Shown piece after piece: positions 28,144 through 35,255 of a stretch of DNA of 64,000 bases. Every line of letters begins with the position of its first letter. Position 1 is the stretch's first letter. Source of the stretch: JAGVPT01 sp964439265 (GTDB lineage Bacteria > Bacteroidota > Ignavibacteria > UBA10030 > UBA8401); assembly GCA_964439265.1 (NCBI GenBank), contig CAYTOA010000004.1:1-64000 (forward strand). The letters are read 5' to 3'. Made by a program: the position numbers and the translations under genes. Below the pieces are notes generated by a model. The model worked only from the letters and a program-made list of their open reading frames with translations. It was not told the DNA's origin and did not search any database.

Positions 28144-28740
28144 ATGAGCGCACATCGGAGGCCGTATCTTGGCGCATTGATTCTTATCACTCTTGGAGTC
28201 CTTTTTCTGCTCGACAATCTCGGTGTCGCTGATTTCGGCACCATCATATCGACATATTGGCCCCTCATTCTGATACTTATCGGGGTCCGGATCTTTTTCC
28301 GGTACGGGCGGAGCCCTGTTCAATCAACGGCGCCCGGCACGATGGGTACCGGTGCGACGCTGGAATCGACTGCCTCAGCGTTAAACAATTCTAATGTTTT
28401 CGGAGACGTCGACCTGAAGATCAATTCGAAGGAATTCAGGGGAGGCTCGGTTTCCACCACATTCGGGGATATGAACATCGACCTCTCCGAAATAGCGCTT
28501 GCGGAGGGAGAACAAGTCCTGAAAATTGACGGAGTCTTTGGAGACTTGCATATCTTGGTACCCAAAGACATCGAGATCTTTGTCACCACTCACTCTGTAT
28601 TCGGAGACGTACGAGTACTTGGAAACATCAGAAGCGGGTTCGGTCAAGAAATCTCTTATTCCTCGCCAAATTATTCCTCCGCATCAAAGAAGCTTCGCGT
28701 TGTCTCGAATCAAGTGTTCGGCGATGTAAAAGTTTGGTGA
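28144..28740 (+). CDS. LiaF-like membrane protein with repeated VFGD strands
   Basis: 198 residues. Two N-terminal hydrophobic segments (about 8-25 and 36-52, DUF5668/LiaI-like) lead into a polar C-terminal domain similar to LiaF_C/DUF2154. That domain shows five spaced copies of [VT]FGD (near 81, 105, 132, 151 and 193), one per presumed turn of a beta structure. Relatives sense or modulate cell-envelope stress in Firmicutes; here no LiaRS two-component pair is adjacent, so the role is inference. AAAGGAG lies just upstream of the ATG. Confidence 0.8.
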   Translation: MSAHRRPYLGALILITLGVLFLLDNLGVADFGTIISTYWPLILILIGVRIFFRYGRSPVQSTAPGTMGTGATLESTASALNNSNVFGDVDLKINSKEFRGGSVSTTFGDMNIDLSEIALAEGEQVLKIDGVFGDLHILVPKDIEIFVTTHSVFGDVRVLGNIRSGFGQEISYSSPNYSSASKKLRVVSNQVFGDVKVW

Positions 28741-28943
28741 AGGTGTGGTAAGAAGAAAGGGGGGAGCGTTGATCCGGCTCTTTGGTGCCGGCTGCCTGCT
28801 ATCCTTCCGGCGGCCTGGTCATTTCTGCTAATGTGTGCCATTGCCGGGTATGGCAGATGTCCGGGTTATTATCGATGAGCGGATGTTGGAAGCGATGTGA
28901 GAATCTGTATTCATTTTAGTCAAGTAAGAGCGGGACAACAACG
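28741..28943. other. Intergenic gap without a gene
   Basis: 203 nt between the LiaF-like gene and the next gene. No reading frame of note and no T-run terminator are seen. A small hairpin TGCCAT/ATGGCA lies at 28836-28855 (loop 8 nt), too weak to name. A promoter for 28944 is expected here, but the best candidate (TTG at about 28887 with TATTCATT) is poor. Confidence 0.5.
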
Positions 28944-29918
28944 ATGAGTATTTTCAGCGATCTTGGAATTCAGCCACGGACAATTTCCTATTCCGTTCTC
29001 CATCAGACCGGTCCAGCTCCGGAAGGCGCCGAGATCCAAAAAGGGCTCGGCGAATCTTCGGGCCGGGTAAAGTATGATGATGAACTTAAGGCATCACTCC
29101 TGCATACTCTCGCTGAATCTGCATCGATTCGCGACGCCTTTCAGTCCTCGCTCGTAGAGGCTCGAACCAAGTCTTCGCAGGTAGCGAAAGGAAGCCTCAA
29201 CCAATACCTCTCAACTCCGATCAAATCTGACAATGAAGATGTCCAGAGAATCATAAAGGAAGCCCTCGAAAAATACTCAGACCAAATACTTCCGACCGCC
29301 AATATCGGGATCAGCGATGCCTGGTCATCCCGTCTCCTGCCGGAGACAAAAATTGTGAACTCGCAAACAAAACTCTCGGTCCTCGTTCGAAAGATGCTTT
29401 CGGGAGGGAAAAAGCAATTTAAGCAGCTGGGCTTCAGCCGCGGGAAGAACCCCTCGAATATTTTCGAGACTGTGTTCCTGTTGGAAACCGGAATCAACCT
29501 TGACATACTGGAGTTTGTACTGCGCAAGAACGCCGACGCGGGGAATATCTGGAAGTCCGCCGAGAACACTTCGACGGGCATCTATAACGTGCTGGCGACG
29601 GTTGGTACACCGGAGCAGAGGAACAATTCATGGGAGTCTGCGTTGTTCCCTCAAACGCCACAAGGGCTTGCGTTTGTTGCGGAACTAGAAAGAATATTTG
29701 ACCAGTTATCGAAAGAATTTAATCTCCGCCAACTGTCGCTCTGGCAGAACAAATTCCCCTTTCGGGGAGAGAATGATTTTTCGATCCGCATCAGGACAAT
29801 TCCGGATCAAAAACTTCTGTTTGAAATCATACGATGGCTTGGGCTCACAGAAAACGAAATTCTTCGGAAAGCATTGACGACGGACGCCGCTCTCGTGGTG
29901 AAGGAGATCATTGCGTAG
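28944..29918 (+). CDS. Unrecognised soluble protein
   Basis: 324 residues; I do not recognise the family. It has no signal peptide and no membrane segment, and no cysteine. Composition is mixed and charged, mostly predicted helical (for example residues 40-105), with a Lys/Arg-rich patch GGKKQFKQLGFSRGK near 155-170. Codon use and GC look like the neighbours, so it does not look recently acquired. The downstream endonuclease III gene begins at the very next base, so the two are translationally coupled, which may hint at DNA-related work. The start ATG has no good Shine-Dalgarno sequence. Confidence 0.75.
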   Translation: MSIFSDLGIQPRTISYSVLHQTGPAPEGAEIQKGLGESSGRVKYDDELKASLLHTLAESASIRDAFQSSLVEARTKSSQVAKGSLNQYLSTPIKSDNEDVQRIIKEALEKYSDQILPTANIGISDAWSSRLLPETKIVNSQTKLSVLVRKMLSGGKKQFKQLGFSRGKNPSNIFETVFLLETGINLDILEFVLRKNADAGNIWKSAENTSTGIYNVLATVGTPEQRNNSWESALFPQTPQGLAFVAELERIFDQLSKEFNLRQLSLWQNKFPFRGENDFSIRIRTIPDQKLLFEIIRWLGLTENEILRKALTTDAALVVKEIIA

Positions 29919-30584
29919 ATGGGAAAGAATCCAAAGAGGGGAGAATCGCGTGCAAAGAAAACTGAACGGGCGCGCATCATAGAGTCACTGCTTCAAGCGC
30001 AATACCCTGACGCTGCGGTTGCACTTCGTTTCGAGAACGCCCTTCAACTGCTGATCTCCGTAATTCTCTCGGCCCAGTGCACGGATGTAAGAGTCAACAT
30101 GGTAACTCCGAACTTGTTTCGAAAATATAGATCGGCGGACTCGTTCGCCCGTGCAAACCCTTCGGAGCTCGAAGAGGCGATCCATTCGACGGGTTTCTAC
30201 CGCAACAAGGCCAAAAACATCATCAGCTGCTGCCGGATACTCGTGGAAAAGCATGACGGTAAAGTTCCGGCGTCGATGGATGAGCTCATCCAGCTTCCGG
30301 GTGTAGGGCGTAAAACGGCAAACTGCGTGCTGAGCGGGGCATTTCATATCACATCGGGAATTGTCGTTGACACGCACGTAGCCCGGCTGGCGAACCGGCT
30401 TGGACTTTCCGAGGCTTCAGACCCGGAAAAGATTGAGTCCGAGCTTTGTGAAGTCATAGAAAAAAAGGACTGGATCCATTTCGGGAATGCGGTCATCCTG
30501 CATGGAAGAGCAATATGCAGTGCGCGGAAACCGCAATGCGGCGCGTGTCTCTTGAACACTGTCTGCCCTTCATCGGCGGTCTGA
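29919..30584 (+). CDS. nth: Endonuclease III
   Basis: Bifunctional DNA glycosylase/AP lyase removing oxidised pyrimidines. 221 residues. The helix-hairpin-helix LPGVGRKTAN holds catalytic Lys132, and Asp151 (VVDTHVARLANRL) is the second catalytic residue. The C-terminal [4Fe-4S] loop C200-x6-C207-x2-C210-x5-C216 is complete. The start directly abuts the stop of the unknown gene; it runs convergently into the small gene at 30596. Confidence 0.95.
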   Translation: MGKNPKRGESRAKKTERARIIESLLQAQYPDAAVALRFENALQLLISVILSAQCTDVRVNMVTPNLFRKYRSADSFARANPSELEEAIHSTGFYRNKAKNIISCCRILVEKHDGKVPASMDELIQLPGVGRKTANCVLSGAFHITSGIVVDTHVARLANRLGLSEASDPEKIESELCEVIEKKDWIHFGNAVILHGRAICSARKPQCGACLLNTVCPSSAV

Positions 30585-30595
30585 CGGCGCGGTAT

Positions 30596-30838
30596 TCAGC
30601 GAAGTGATACATCGTCGTAAAGGCGGAGGATGCACGTTTTGCAGAAATAAATAAGTTTCGAGTCGCCGATCTCCCTTTCGATAAGCTGTTGCCTGTCAAA
30701 TCGCACCCTGCAAATTGTACATGGTTCCAGGTTCTTTTCGGCTGAAGCCCTGGCAGATTTCATGACGAACCCGTAGCCATAAAAAATTATGGCGACGAGC
30801 ATCAAAAGAAAAAGAACAGCCAAAATTGATAATGTCAT
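30596..30838 (-). CDS. Small membrane-anchored zinc-ribbon protein
   Basis: 80 residues on the minus strand. I chose ATG at 30838 because AAAGGA lies just upstream and the frame above it has no purpose. One N-terminal membrane span (residues 3-24), a Lys/Arg/Ala linker, then two cysteine pairs, C40-x2-C43 and C66-x2-C69, spaced as in a small zinc ribbon facing the cytosol. A promoter candidate precedes it. I do not recognise a named family. It is not a shadow: it lies in a gap between nth and the HD gene. Confidence 0.72.
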   Translation of the reverse strand: MTLSILAVLFLLMLVAIIFYGYGFVMKSARASAEKNLEPCTICRVRFDRQQLIEREIGDSKLIYFCKTCILRLYDDVSLR

Positions 30839-30862
30839 AAAAAATTCCTTTAATGAATTGAC

Positions 30863-30892
30863 AAAATGTAATAACATCTCCCCGAAAATCAA
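30863..30892 (-). promoter_or_regulatory. Promoter candidate for the small zinc-ribbon gene
   Basis: Read on the minus strand: TTG (30892-30890), 19 nt, then TACATTTT followed by G (30870-30863). The spacer is one nucleotide shorter than in the other promoters of this window. It lies 25 nt before the start codon. Confidence 0.5.
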
Positions 30893-30910
30893 AGAAGAAA
30901 GGCCGGTTGT

Positions 30911-31462
30911 ATGGACCGCTCCAGTACTCTTGCCCTTTTATACGAATATACAAAAAGTGAAAGCCTGCGCAAGCATGCCTTGGCGGTCGAAACCGCTATG
31001 CGTGCGTACGCAAAGAAATTCTCCGCGGACGAGGAACAGTGGGCTATCACGGGATTGATCCACGATTTCGATTACGAGATGTATCCTCAAGCGCCCGACC
31101 ATCCGCTGAAAGGCTCGGAGATCCTGAAAGCACAGGGATATTCCGATGATATCCGCACTGCAATTCTCGGCCATGCATCATACTCGGGGGTGAAAAGAGA
31201 ATCGCTGATGGCAAAATGCCTCTTTGCGTGCGATGAATTGTGCGGGTTCATTGTCGCTTGTTCGCTCGTACGGCCGAACAAACAAATCGAGGGCCTTGAA
31301 GTTAGTTCCGTCAAGAAAAAACTCAAAGATAAAGCGTTTGCGCGCAATGTGAATAGAGATGACATTACTCAGGGAGCGATCGAACTTGGTGTACCGCTCG
31401 AAGAACACATTCAATTTGTTATCGATGCTCTAAAAGCAAATGCGTCAGGACTCGGATTGTGA
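30911..31462 (+). CDS. HD-domain phosphohydrolase
   Basis: 183 residues. A metal-dependent HD hydrolase: His22 (RKHALAVE), the His51-Asp52 pair (GLIHDFDYE), the ILGHASY histidine and a later Asp (FACDELCGF) give the usual H...HD...D set. It is similar to the stand-alone HDIG proteins often annotated as phosphohydrolases of unknown substrate. Its 3' end overlaps the cysM frame by 23 nt, so it may be cotranscribed with the sulfur-carrier cysteine genes; whether it is functionally part of them is open. Confidence 0.85.
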   Translation: MDRSSTLALLYEYTKSESLRKHALAVETAMRAYAKKFSADEEQWAITGLIHDFDYEMYPQAPDHPLKGSEILKAQGYSDDIRTAILGHASYSGVKRESLMAKCLFACDELCGFIVACSLVRPNKQIEGLEVSSVKKKLKDKAFARNVNRDDITQGAIELGVPLEEHIQFVIDALKANASGLGL

Positions 31463-32477
31463 CACACTGAACCTTCGTGATGAAGTTTGTGTTATATCAG
31501 TAGATAAGACAATTCTCATAAAGACCGACACCCTTTTGAACTCGATTGAGACAACAGTACTCCCTTCGGTGTACCACAATGCCGTATTGGATTTGGTGGG
31601 CAATACTCCGCTTGTCAAAATGAACCGTATTGGATCAGAAATTGACGGCGTCGAAATTTACGGCAAAGCCGAATGGTATAATCCAAGCGGTTCCGTCAAG
31701 GACCGTGCTGCCCTCAACATGATCAGGCAGGGAGAATCGTCGGGGGCGCTCACGCACGATAAAATTATAGTGGATGCAACGAGCGGAAATACCGGCATTG
31801 CATTGGCAATGATCGGAGCGGTGCTCGGGTACCGGGTGCACATCTATATGCCATCCAACGCATCCAGCGAAAGAAGAAAGCTAATCTCGGCGTACGGCGC
31901 AGAGCTTACACTGACGAACCCGCTGGAAGGAACCGACGGCGCGCAACGTGAAGTCAAGAAAGTCGTCCAGGACAATCCGGAAGAATATTTCTACCCAGAC
32001 CAATATAATAATTCAGCAAACTGGGAAGCCCACTATCGAGGGACCGCACAGGAGATCATCCGGCAGACGAATGGCTCGGTCACTCATTTTGTTGCAGGAT
32101 TGGGGACAAGCGGAACGTTTGTCGGAACGGCCCGCCGTTTGAAGGAATTTCGTCCCGCCATCCAATGTATTTCGATGCAGCCCGACGGACCGTTGCACGG
32201 TCTAGAAGGGCTCAAACATATGCAGTCGGCAGTCGTCCCGGGCATCTATGATGCTTCGATAGCGAACGCCGTTCTTGAGATCTCGACGGAAGATGCACAT
32301 GCAATGATGAAAAGATTGGCAAAAGAGGAAGGTCTGTTTCTTGGAATCTCGTCCGGCGCCAATATCGCCGCTGCGCTGAAGATCGCCCGAACGATATCCT
32401 CGGGCGTGATAGTCACAATCCTCTGCGACGATGGTTCCAGATACCTGAGCGAAAAAATATGGGAAGACAATGCTTAA
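31440..32477 (+). CDS. cysM: Cysteine synthase, CysM type (sulfur-carrier dependent)
   Basis: PLP enzyme forming the C-S bond of cysteine. PLP lysine Lys87 lies in NPSGSVKDR, with SGNTGIAL as the phosphate/substrate loop and GLGTSGTFVGT as the PLP phosphate loop. The sequence follows mycobacterial CysM (ANWEAHY, VVPGIYD), which uses O-phosphoserine and the thiocarboxylate of CysO; the neighbours are exactly those partners. The position of the O-phosphoserine-contacting Arg220 of that enzyme appears to be Lys259 here. The start is uncertain: ATG 31440 adds ~45 residues before the conserved part, and TTG 31536 would give a family-like N-terminus. Confidence 0.88.
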   Translation: MRQDSDCDTLNLRDEVCVISVDKTILIKTDTLLNSIETTVLPSVYHNAVLDLVGNTPLVKMNRIGSEIDGVEIYGKAEWYNPSGSVKDRAALNMIRQGESSGALTHDKIIVDATSGNTGIALAMIGAVLGYRVHIYMPSNASSERRKLISAYGAELTLTNPLEGTDGAQREVKKVVQDNPEEYFYPDQYNNSANWEAHYRGTAQEIIRQTNGSVTHFVAGLGTSGTFVGTARRLKEFRPAIQCISMQPDGPLHGLEGLKHMQSAVVPGIYDASIANAVLEISTEDAHAMMKRLAKEEGLFLGISSGANIAAALKIARTISSGVIVTILCDDGSRYLSEKIWEDNA

Positions 32478-32892
32478 GCTCTCACAATCCGCTTTCGATG
32501 CGATTCGCAAACACGGCGAACAAGCGTTTCCTCATGAATGCTGCGGTGTGTTATTTGGCAAGGTGAACGGCGATCAGCGGATTGTCGGCGAGGTTTTCGT
32601 CATCGAAAACCAATTCGAGGAAGCGGAACGGTATCACCGATTTCTTATTACTCCGGATAACTACCGGGACGCCGAAAAACTCTCGCGGGAAAAGAAACTC
32701 GATATCATCGGGTTCTATCATTCGCACCCGGATTCTCCTTCCATCGCTTCGAAATACGACCTTGATCACGCCTTCCCGTGGTTCTCGTATATCATTGTGT
32801 CGATCATGAAGAAGAAATACACCGACATCCATTCGTGGGTGATGGAAGACGATCGGAGCAAATTCAATGAAGAGCATGTTATTATCGAATAA
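32470..32892 (+). CDS. mec: JAMM/MPN+ metalloprotease, Mec-like
   Basis: 140 residues, a single JAB1/MPN domain with the full zinc site: Glu23 (HECCGVLFG), His84 and His86 in YHSHPDSP, and Asp97 (SKYD). In Mycobacterium the homologue Mec+ cuts cysteine off the CysO-Cys adduct. Here it may do that and also remove the two residues after the Gly-Gly of the carrier encoded next door. It overlaps cysM by 8 nt. Confidence 0.9.
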   Translation: MLKLSQSAFDAIRKHGEQAFPHECCGVLFGKVNGDQRIVGEVFVIENQFEEAERYHRFLITPDNYRDAEKLSREKKLDIIGFYHSHPDSPSIASKYDLDHAFPWFSYIIVSIMKKKYTDIHSWVMEDDRSKFNEEHVIIE

Positions 32893-32917
32893 CCAACCAT
32901 CAATTAAAGGATTAAGA

Positions 32918-33199
32918 ATGTCCGTTCAAATACTGATACCGACGCCGCTCAGACAATTCACCAATAATCTCGAATCCGTGGCTGTCGAGGGAAATTCCGT
33001 CGGTGAAGCGATGAAGAATTTGTGCGTCAAATATGCGTCGCTGCAAAAGCATCTCTATTCCGACGACGGTAAACTCAGGAATTTTGTCAATGTTTACGTC
33101 AACGATGAGGACATCCGTTATCTACAGAAAGAAGCGACGCCGATATCGGCGAAAGATATTCTGAGCATCATTCCTTCGATCGCGGGAGGGATGTACTAA
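32918..33199 (+). CDS. cysO: CysO-like ubiquitin-fold sulfur carrier ending in Gly-Gly-Met-Tyr
   Basis: 93 residues from ATG 32918, with AAAGG 7 nt upstream; the frame above (from 32867) lies inside the protease gene. MoaD/ThiS beta-grasp fold, with LRNFVNVYVNDEDIRYL closely matching mycobacterial CysO (FVNIYVNDEDVRF). The tail is PSIAGGMY: the Gly-Gly that must carry the thiocarboxylate is followed by Met-Tyr, so the primary product cannot be adenylated until two residues are removed. The adjacent JAMM protease is the obvious candidate. Translation of the activating enzyme starts at the next base. Confidence 0.9.
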   Translation: MSVQILIPTPLRQFTNNLESVAVEGNSVGEAMKNLCVKYASLQKHLYSDDGKLRNFVNVYVNDEDIRYLQKEATPISAKDILSIIPSIAGGMY

Positions 33200-34351
33200 A
33201 TGGCGAACGTCGAATTATCTGGAGAAGAAATACGGCGGTACGGCAGGCACCTGATCATGCCCGAAGTCGGAATGGATGGGCAAAAGAAGCTGAAAGAAGC
33301 GAGCGTACTTCTGATCGGTGCCGGCGGACTTGGTTCGCCGCTCGGCCTGTACCTTGCCGCCGCCGGGGTCGGAAGGATCGGCGTCGTCGATTTTGACGTC
33401 GTCGATTACTCGAACCTTCAACGGCAGATATTGCACTCCACAAAAGATGTAGGGCGGCCAAAACTCGCTTCGGCAAAAGAACGCCTTGAAGGGATCAATC
33501 CTTTCGTCAAAGTCGAGACCCATGAAATGCACCTGACCTCCGAAAATGCTCTCGGATTATTTTCGGGATATGACATTATCGTGGACGGAACGGATAATTT
33601 TCCAACACGATACCTGGTGAACGATGCGTGCGTCCTTACCGGCAAACCGAATGTCTACGGCAGCATCTTCCGATTCGAAGGACAAGTTTCAGTCTTCGCG
33701 ACGAAAGACGGACCATGCTATCGCTGCCTGTACCCCGAGCCGCCTCCGCCGGGACTCGTTCCCAGTTGTGCGGAAGGGGGCGTACTCGGAATACTCCCTG
33801 GAGTCATTGGCACGCTTCAGGCGAATGAGACGGTGAAGCTTATCATCGGAAAAGGGGAGCCGCTAATCGGACGGTTGCTCCTGTTCGACGCCTTGAAAAC
33901 CAAATTCCGGGAACTTAAGCTTAGAAAAGATCCGGATTGCCCAGTTTGCGGCAGCCACAGGTCAATAACAACCCTTATCGATTACGAAACGTTTTGCGGC
34001 GTGCAAAAGGGGTGGGATTCTTTCACGAGGGAAGAACAATACGAGATCACCGTCGATCAGTTGAAAAAGCGGCTTGACAACAAAGACGACCTCTTCATCC
34101 TTGATGTGCGCGAACCGCAGGAATACCAGATCTGCAATCTCAACGGATATTTGATTCCGCTTCGCGACCTTCCAAAGCGAATCAACGAACTGGATACCGC
34201 AAAAGAGATCGTTGTCCACTGTAAAGTGGGAGGACGAAGCCGTCAGGCGGTCGAGTTCATGAAGCAGTCTGGTTTTCGAAAAGTTAAGAATCTGGTTGGC
34301 GGAATCGATGAGTGGGCAGAAGTCATCGACCCGTCCATGCCGCGATATTAG
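33200..34351 (+). CDS. moeZ: MoeB/MoeZ-type adenylyltransferase-sulfurtransferase
   Basis: 383 residues: an E1-like ThiF domain and a C-terminal rhodanese. The nucleotide loop GAGGLG is at 40-45; zinc cysteines are C173/C176 and C247/C250; Cys190 (PSCAEGGVLG) is the E1-type conserved cysteine. The rhodanese active-site loop HCKVGGRS holds Cys341 for persulfide transfer. It should adenylate the C-terminal glycine of the CysO-like carrier and convert it to the thiocarboxylate. It could also serve MoaD or ThiS proteins elsewhere. It starts directly after the carrier stop. Confidence 0.92.
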   Translation: MANVELSGEEIRRYGRHLIMPEVGMDGQKKLKEASVLLIGAGGLGSPLGLYLAAAGVGRIGVVDFDVVDYSNLQRQILHSTKDVGRPKLASAKERLEGINPFVKVETHEMHLTSENALGLFSGYDIIVDGTDNFPTRYLVNDACVLTGKPNVYGSIFRFEGQVSVFATKDGPCYRCLYPEPPPPGLVPSCAEGGVLGILPGVIGTLQANETVKLIIGKGEPLIGRLLLFDALKTKFRELKLRKDPDCPVCGSHRSITTLIDYETFCGVQKGWDSFTREEQYEITVDQLKKRLDNKDDLFILDVREPQEYQICNLNGYLIPLRDLPKRINELDTAKEIVVHCKVGGRSRQAVEFMKQSGFRKVKNLVGGIDEWAEVIDPSMPRY

Positions 34352-34354
34352 CTT

Positions 34355-34430
34355 CGAGGAAAATGCGCAACTAACGTATCCTTTCCTCGTAGAATACCCA
34401 TCAATAGCTCAAGTATTCTACAGGAAAGGA
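34355..34430 (+). promoter_or_regulatory. Two mutually exclusive hairpins over the ribosome-binding site of the next gene
   Basis: Hairpin B pairs 34379-34397 with 34413-34430 in 18 base pairs, perfect except for a bulged C34388, with a 15-nt loop. Its 3' arm contains AGGAAAGGA (34422-34430), the Shine-Dalgarno sequence of the ATG at 34438. Hairpin A pairs CGAGGAAA (34355-34362) with TTTCCTCG (34382-34389), which is part of the 5' arm of B, so A and B cannot form fully together. There is no T-run, so it is not a normal terminator. The layout is that of a translational switch; its signal is unknown. Confidence 0.6.
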
Positions 34431-34437
34431 TAATCCA

Positions 34438-35202
34438 ATGAAAAAGCTTCTTACCGCTATCAGCCTCATCAGTTTTGTTGTTCTCACAGCCGCTGCGCAA
34501 GAGCAAGATTCTTCGACAGATTTCGGCCAATCCAATCGTGCGAGAGCAAAAGTCGGAGGAGCAGGGGGGTTCACTCCTGCCTGGGGGCTTTTCACTTTTG
34601 ATGCTATTAATTCCACATTGAAAGGAGCGGGCATGCCCGTACTCAAGAACCAGCCGATGTATCTTGCCGGCGGCGAAGGGTACGGCTACATCATGTTTCT
34701 CAAAAATGTGCGGGTGGGCGGCAGCGGCGAGACGGGAACAGTATCTTCGACAAGTTACGATCCGGCGACGAACACCGAAAAGAATGTCGACTACCACGTC
34801 TCGTACGGAGGTTTCCTTATCGATTATGTGGTACCCTTGGGAGATCGACTTGACGTGGCAGCGGGCGTAACGATCGGCGGAGGTGGAATTGACATTACCA
34901 CATCGAGCGACAACGGTACATTCAAGCAGTGGAACTCTCTCTGGTCTGAATTTGGGAACAATGATTCCACGACAAACATCACGCGTCATCTGAACGGGTC
35001 CTTCTTTACCGTTCAGCCTCACGTGAGCATCGAATACGCGATCCTCCGGTGGTTCCAACTTCGGGTCGGGGTAAGCTATCCGTACATGAGCGGGGCCTCA
35101 TGGAAACTCGAGGATAACCAGTCAATTCTCGGAGTACCGGAAAACCTGAAGACGGACGGTCCGGTGATCACAGCGGGAATCATGTTCGGATTCTTCAATT
35201 GA
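34438..35202 (+). CDS. Outer-membrane beta-barrel protein with structured leader
   Basis: 254 residues. Signal peptide at 1-21 (KKLL, a hydrophobic core, AAAQ), then alternating Gly/Tyr-rich strands such as IMFLKNVRVGGSG, VSYGGFLIDYVVPLGDRLDVAAGVTIGGG and a final GPVITAGIMFGFFN at the C-terminus: a predicted outer-membrane barrel with about 10-12 strands, family unknown. It follows moeZ by 86 nt and is probably independently controlled at translation through the hairpins overlying its ribosome-binding site. Its role in transport or adhesion cannot be judged. Confidence 0.72.
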   Translation: MKKLLTAISLISFVVLTAAAQEQDSSTDFGQSNRARAKVGGAGGFTPAWGLFTFDAINSTLKGAGMPVLKNQPMYLAGGEGYGYIMFLKNVRVGGSGETGTVSSTSYDPATNTEKNVDYHVSYGGFLIDYVVPLGDRLDVAAGVTIGGGGIDITTSSDNGTFKQWNSLWSEFGNNDSTTNITRHLNGSFFTVQPHVSIEYAILRWFQLRVGVSYPYMSGASWKLEDNQSILGVPENLKTDGPVITAGIMFGFFN

Positions 35203-35255
35203 CGATTGTACGAGAAGAGTCGGGATCCGGAACATACGCTGAGTAACCGAAGCAG

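Noticed and set aside
28836..28855. Small hairpin between the LiaF-like gene and 28944
   Set aside because: Only 6 bp with no T-run; not distinguishable from chance.
34379..34430. The strong hairpin before 34438 read as a moeZ terminator
   Set aside because: No T-run follows, and the 3' arm contains the ribosome-binding site of the next gene.
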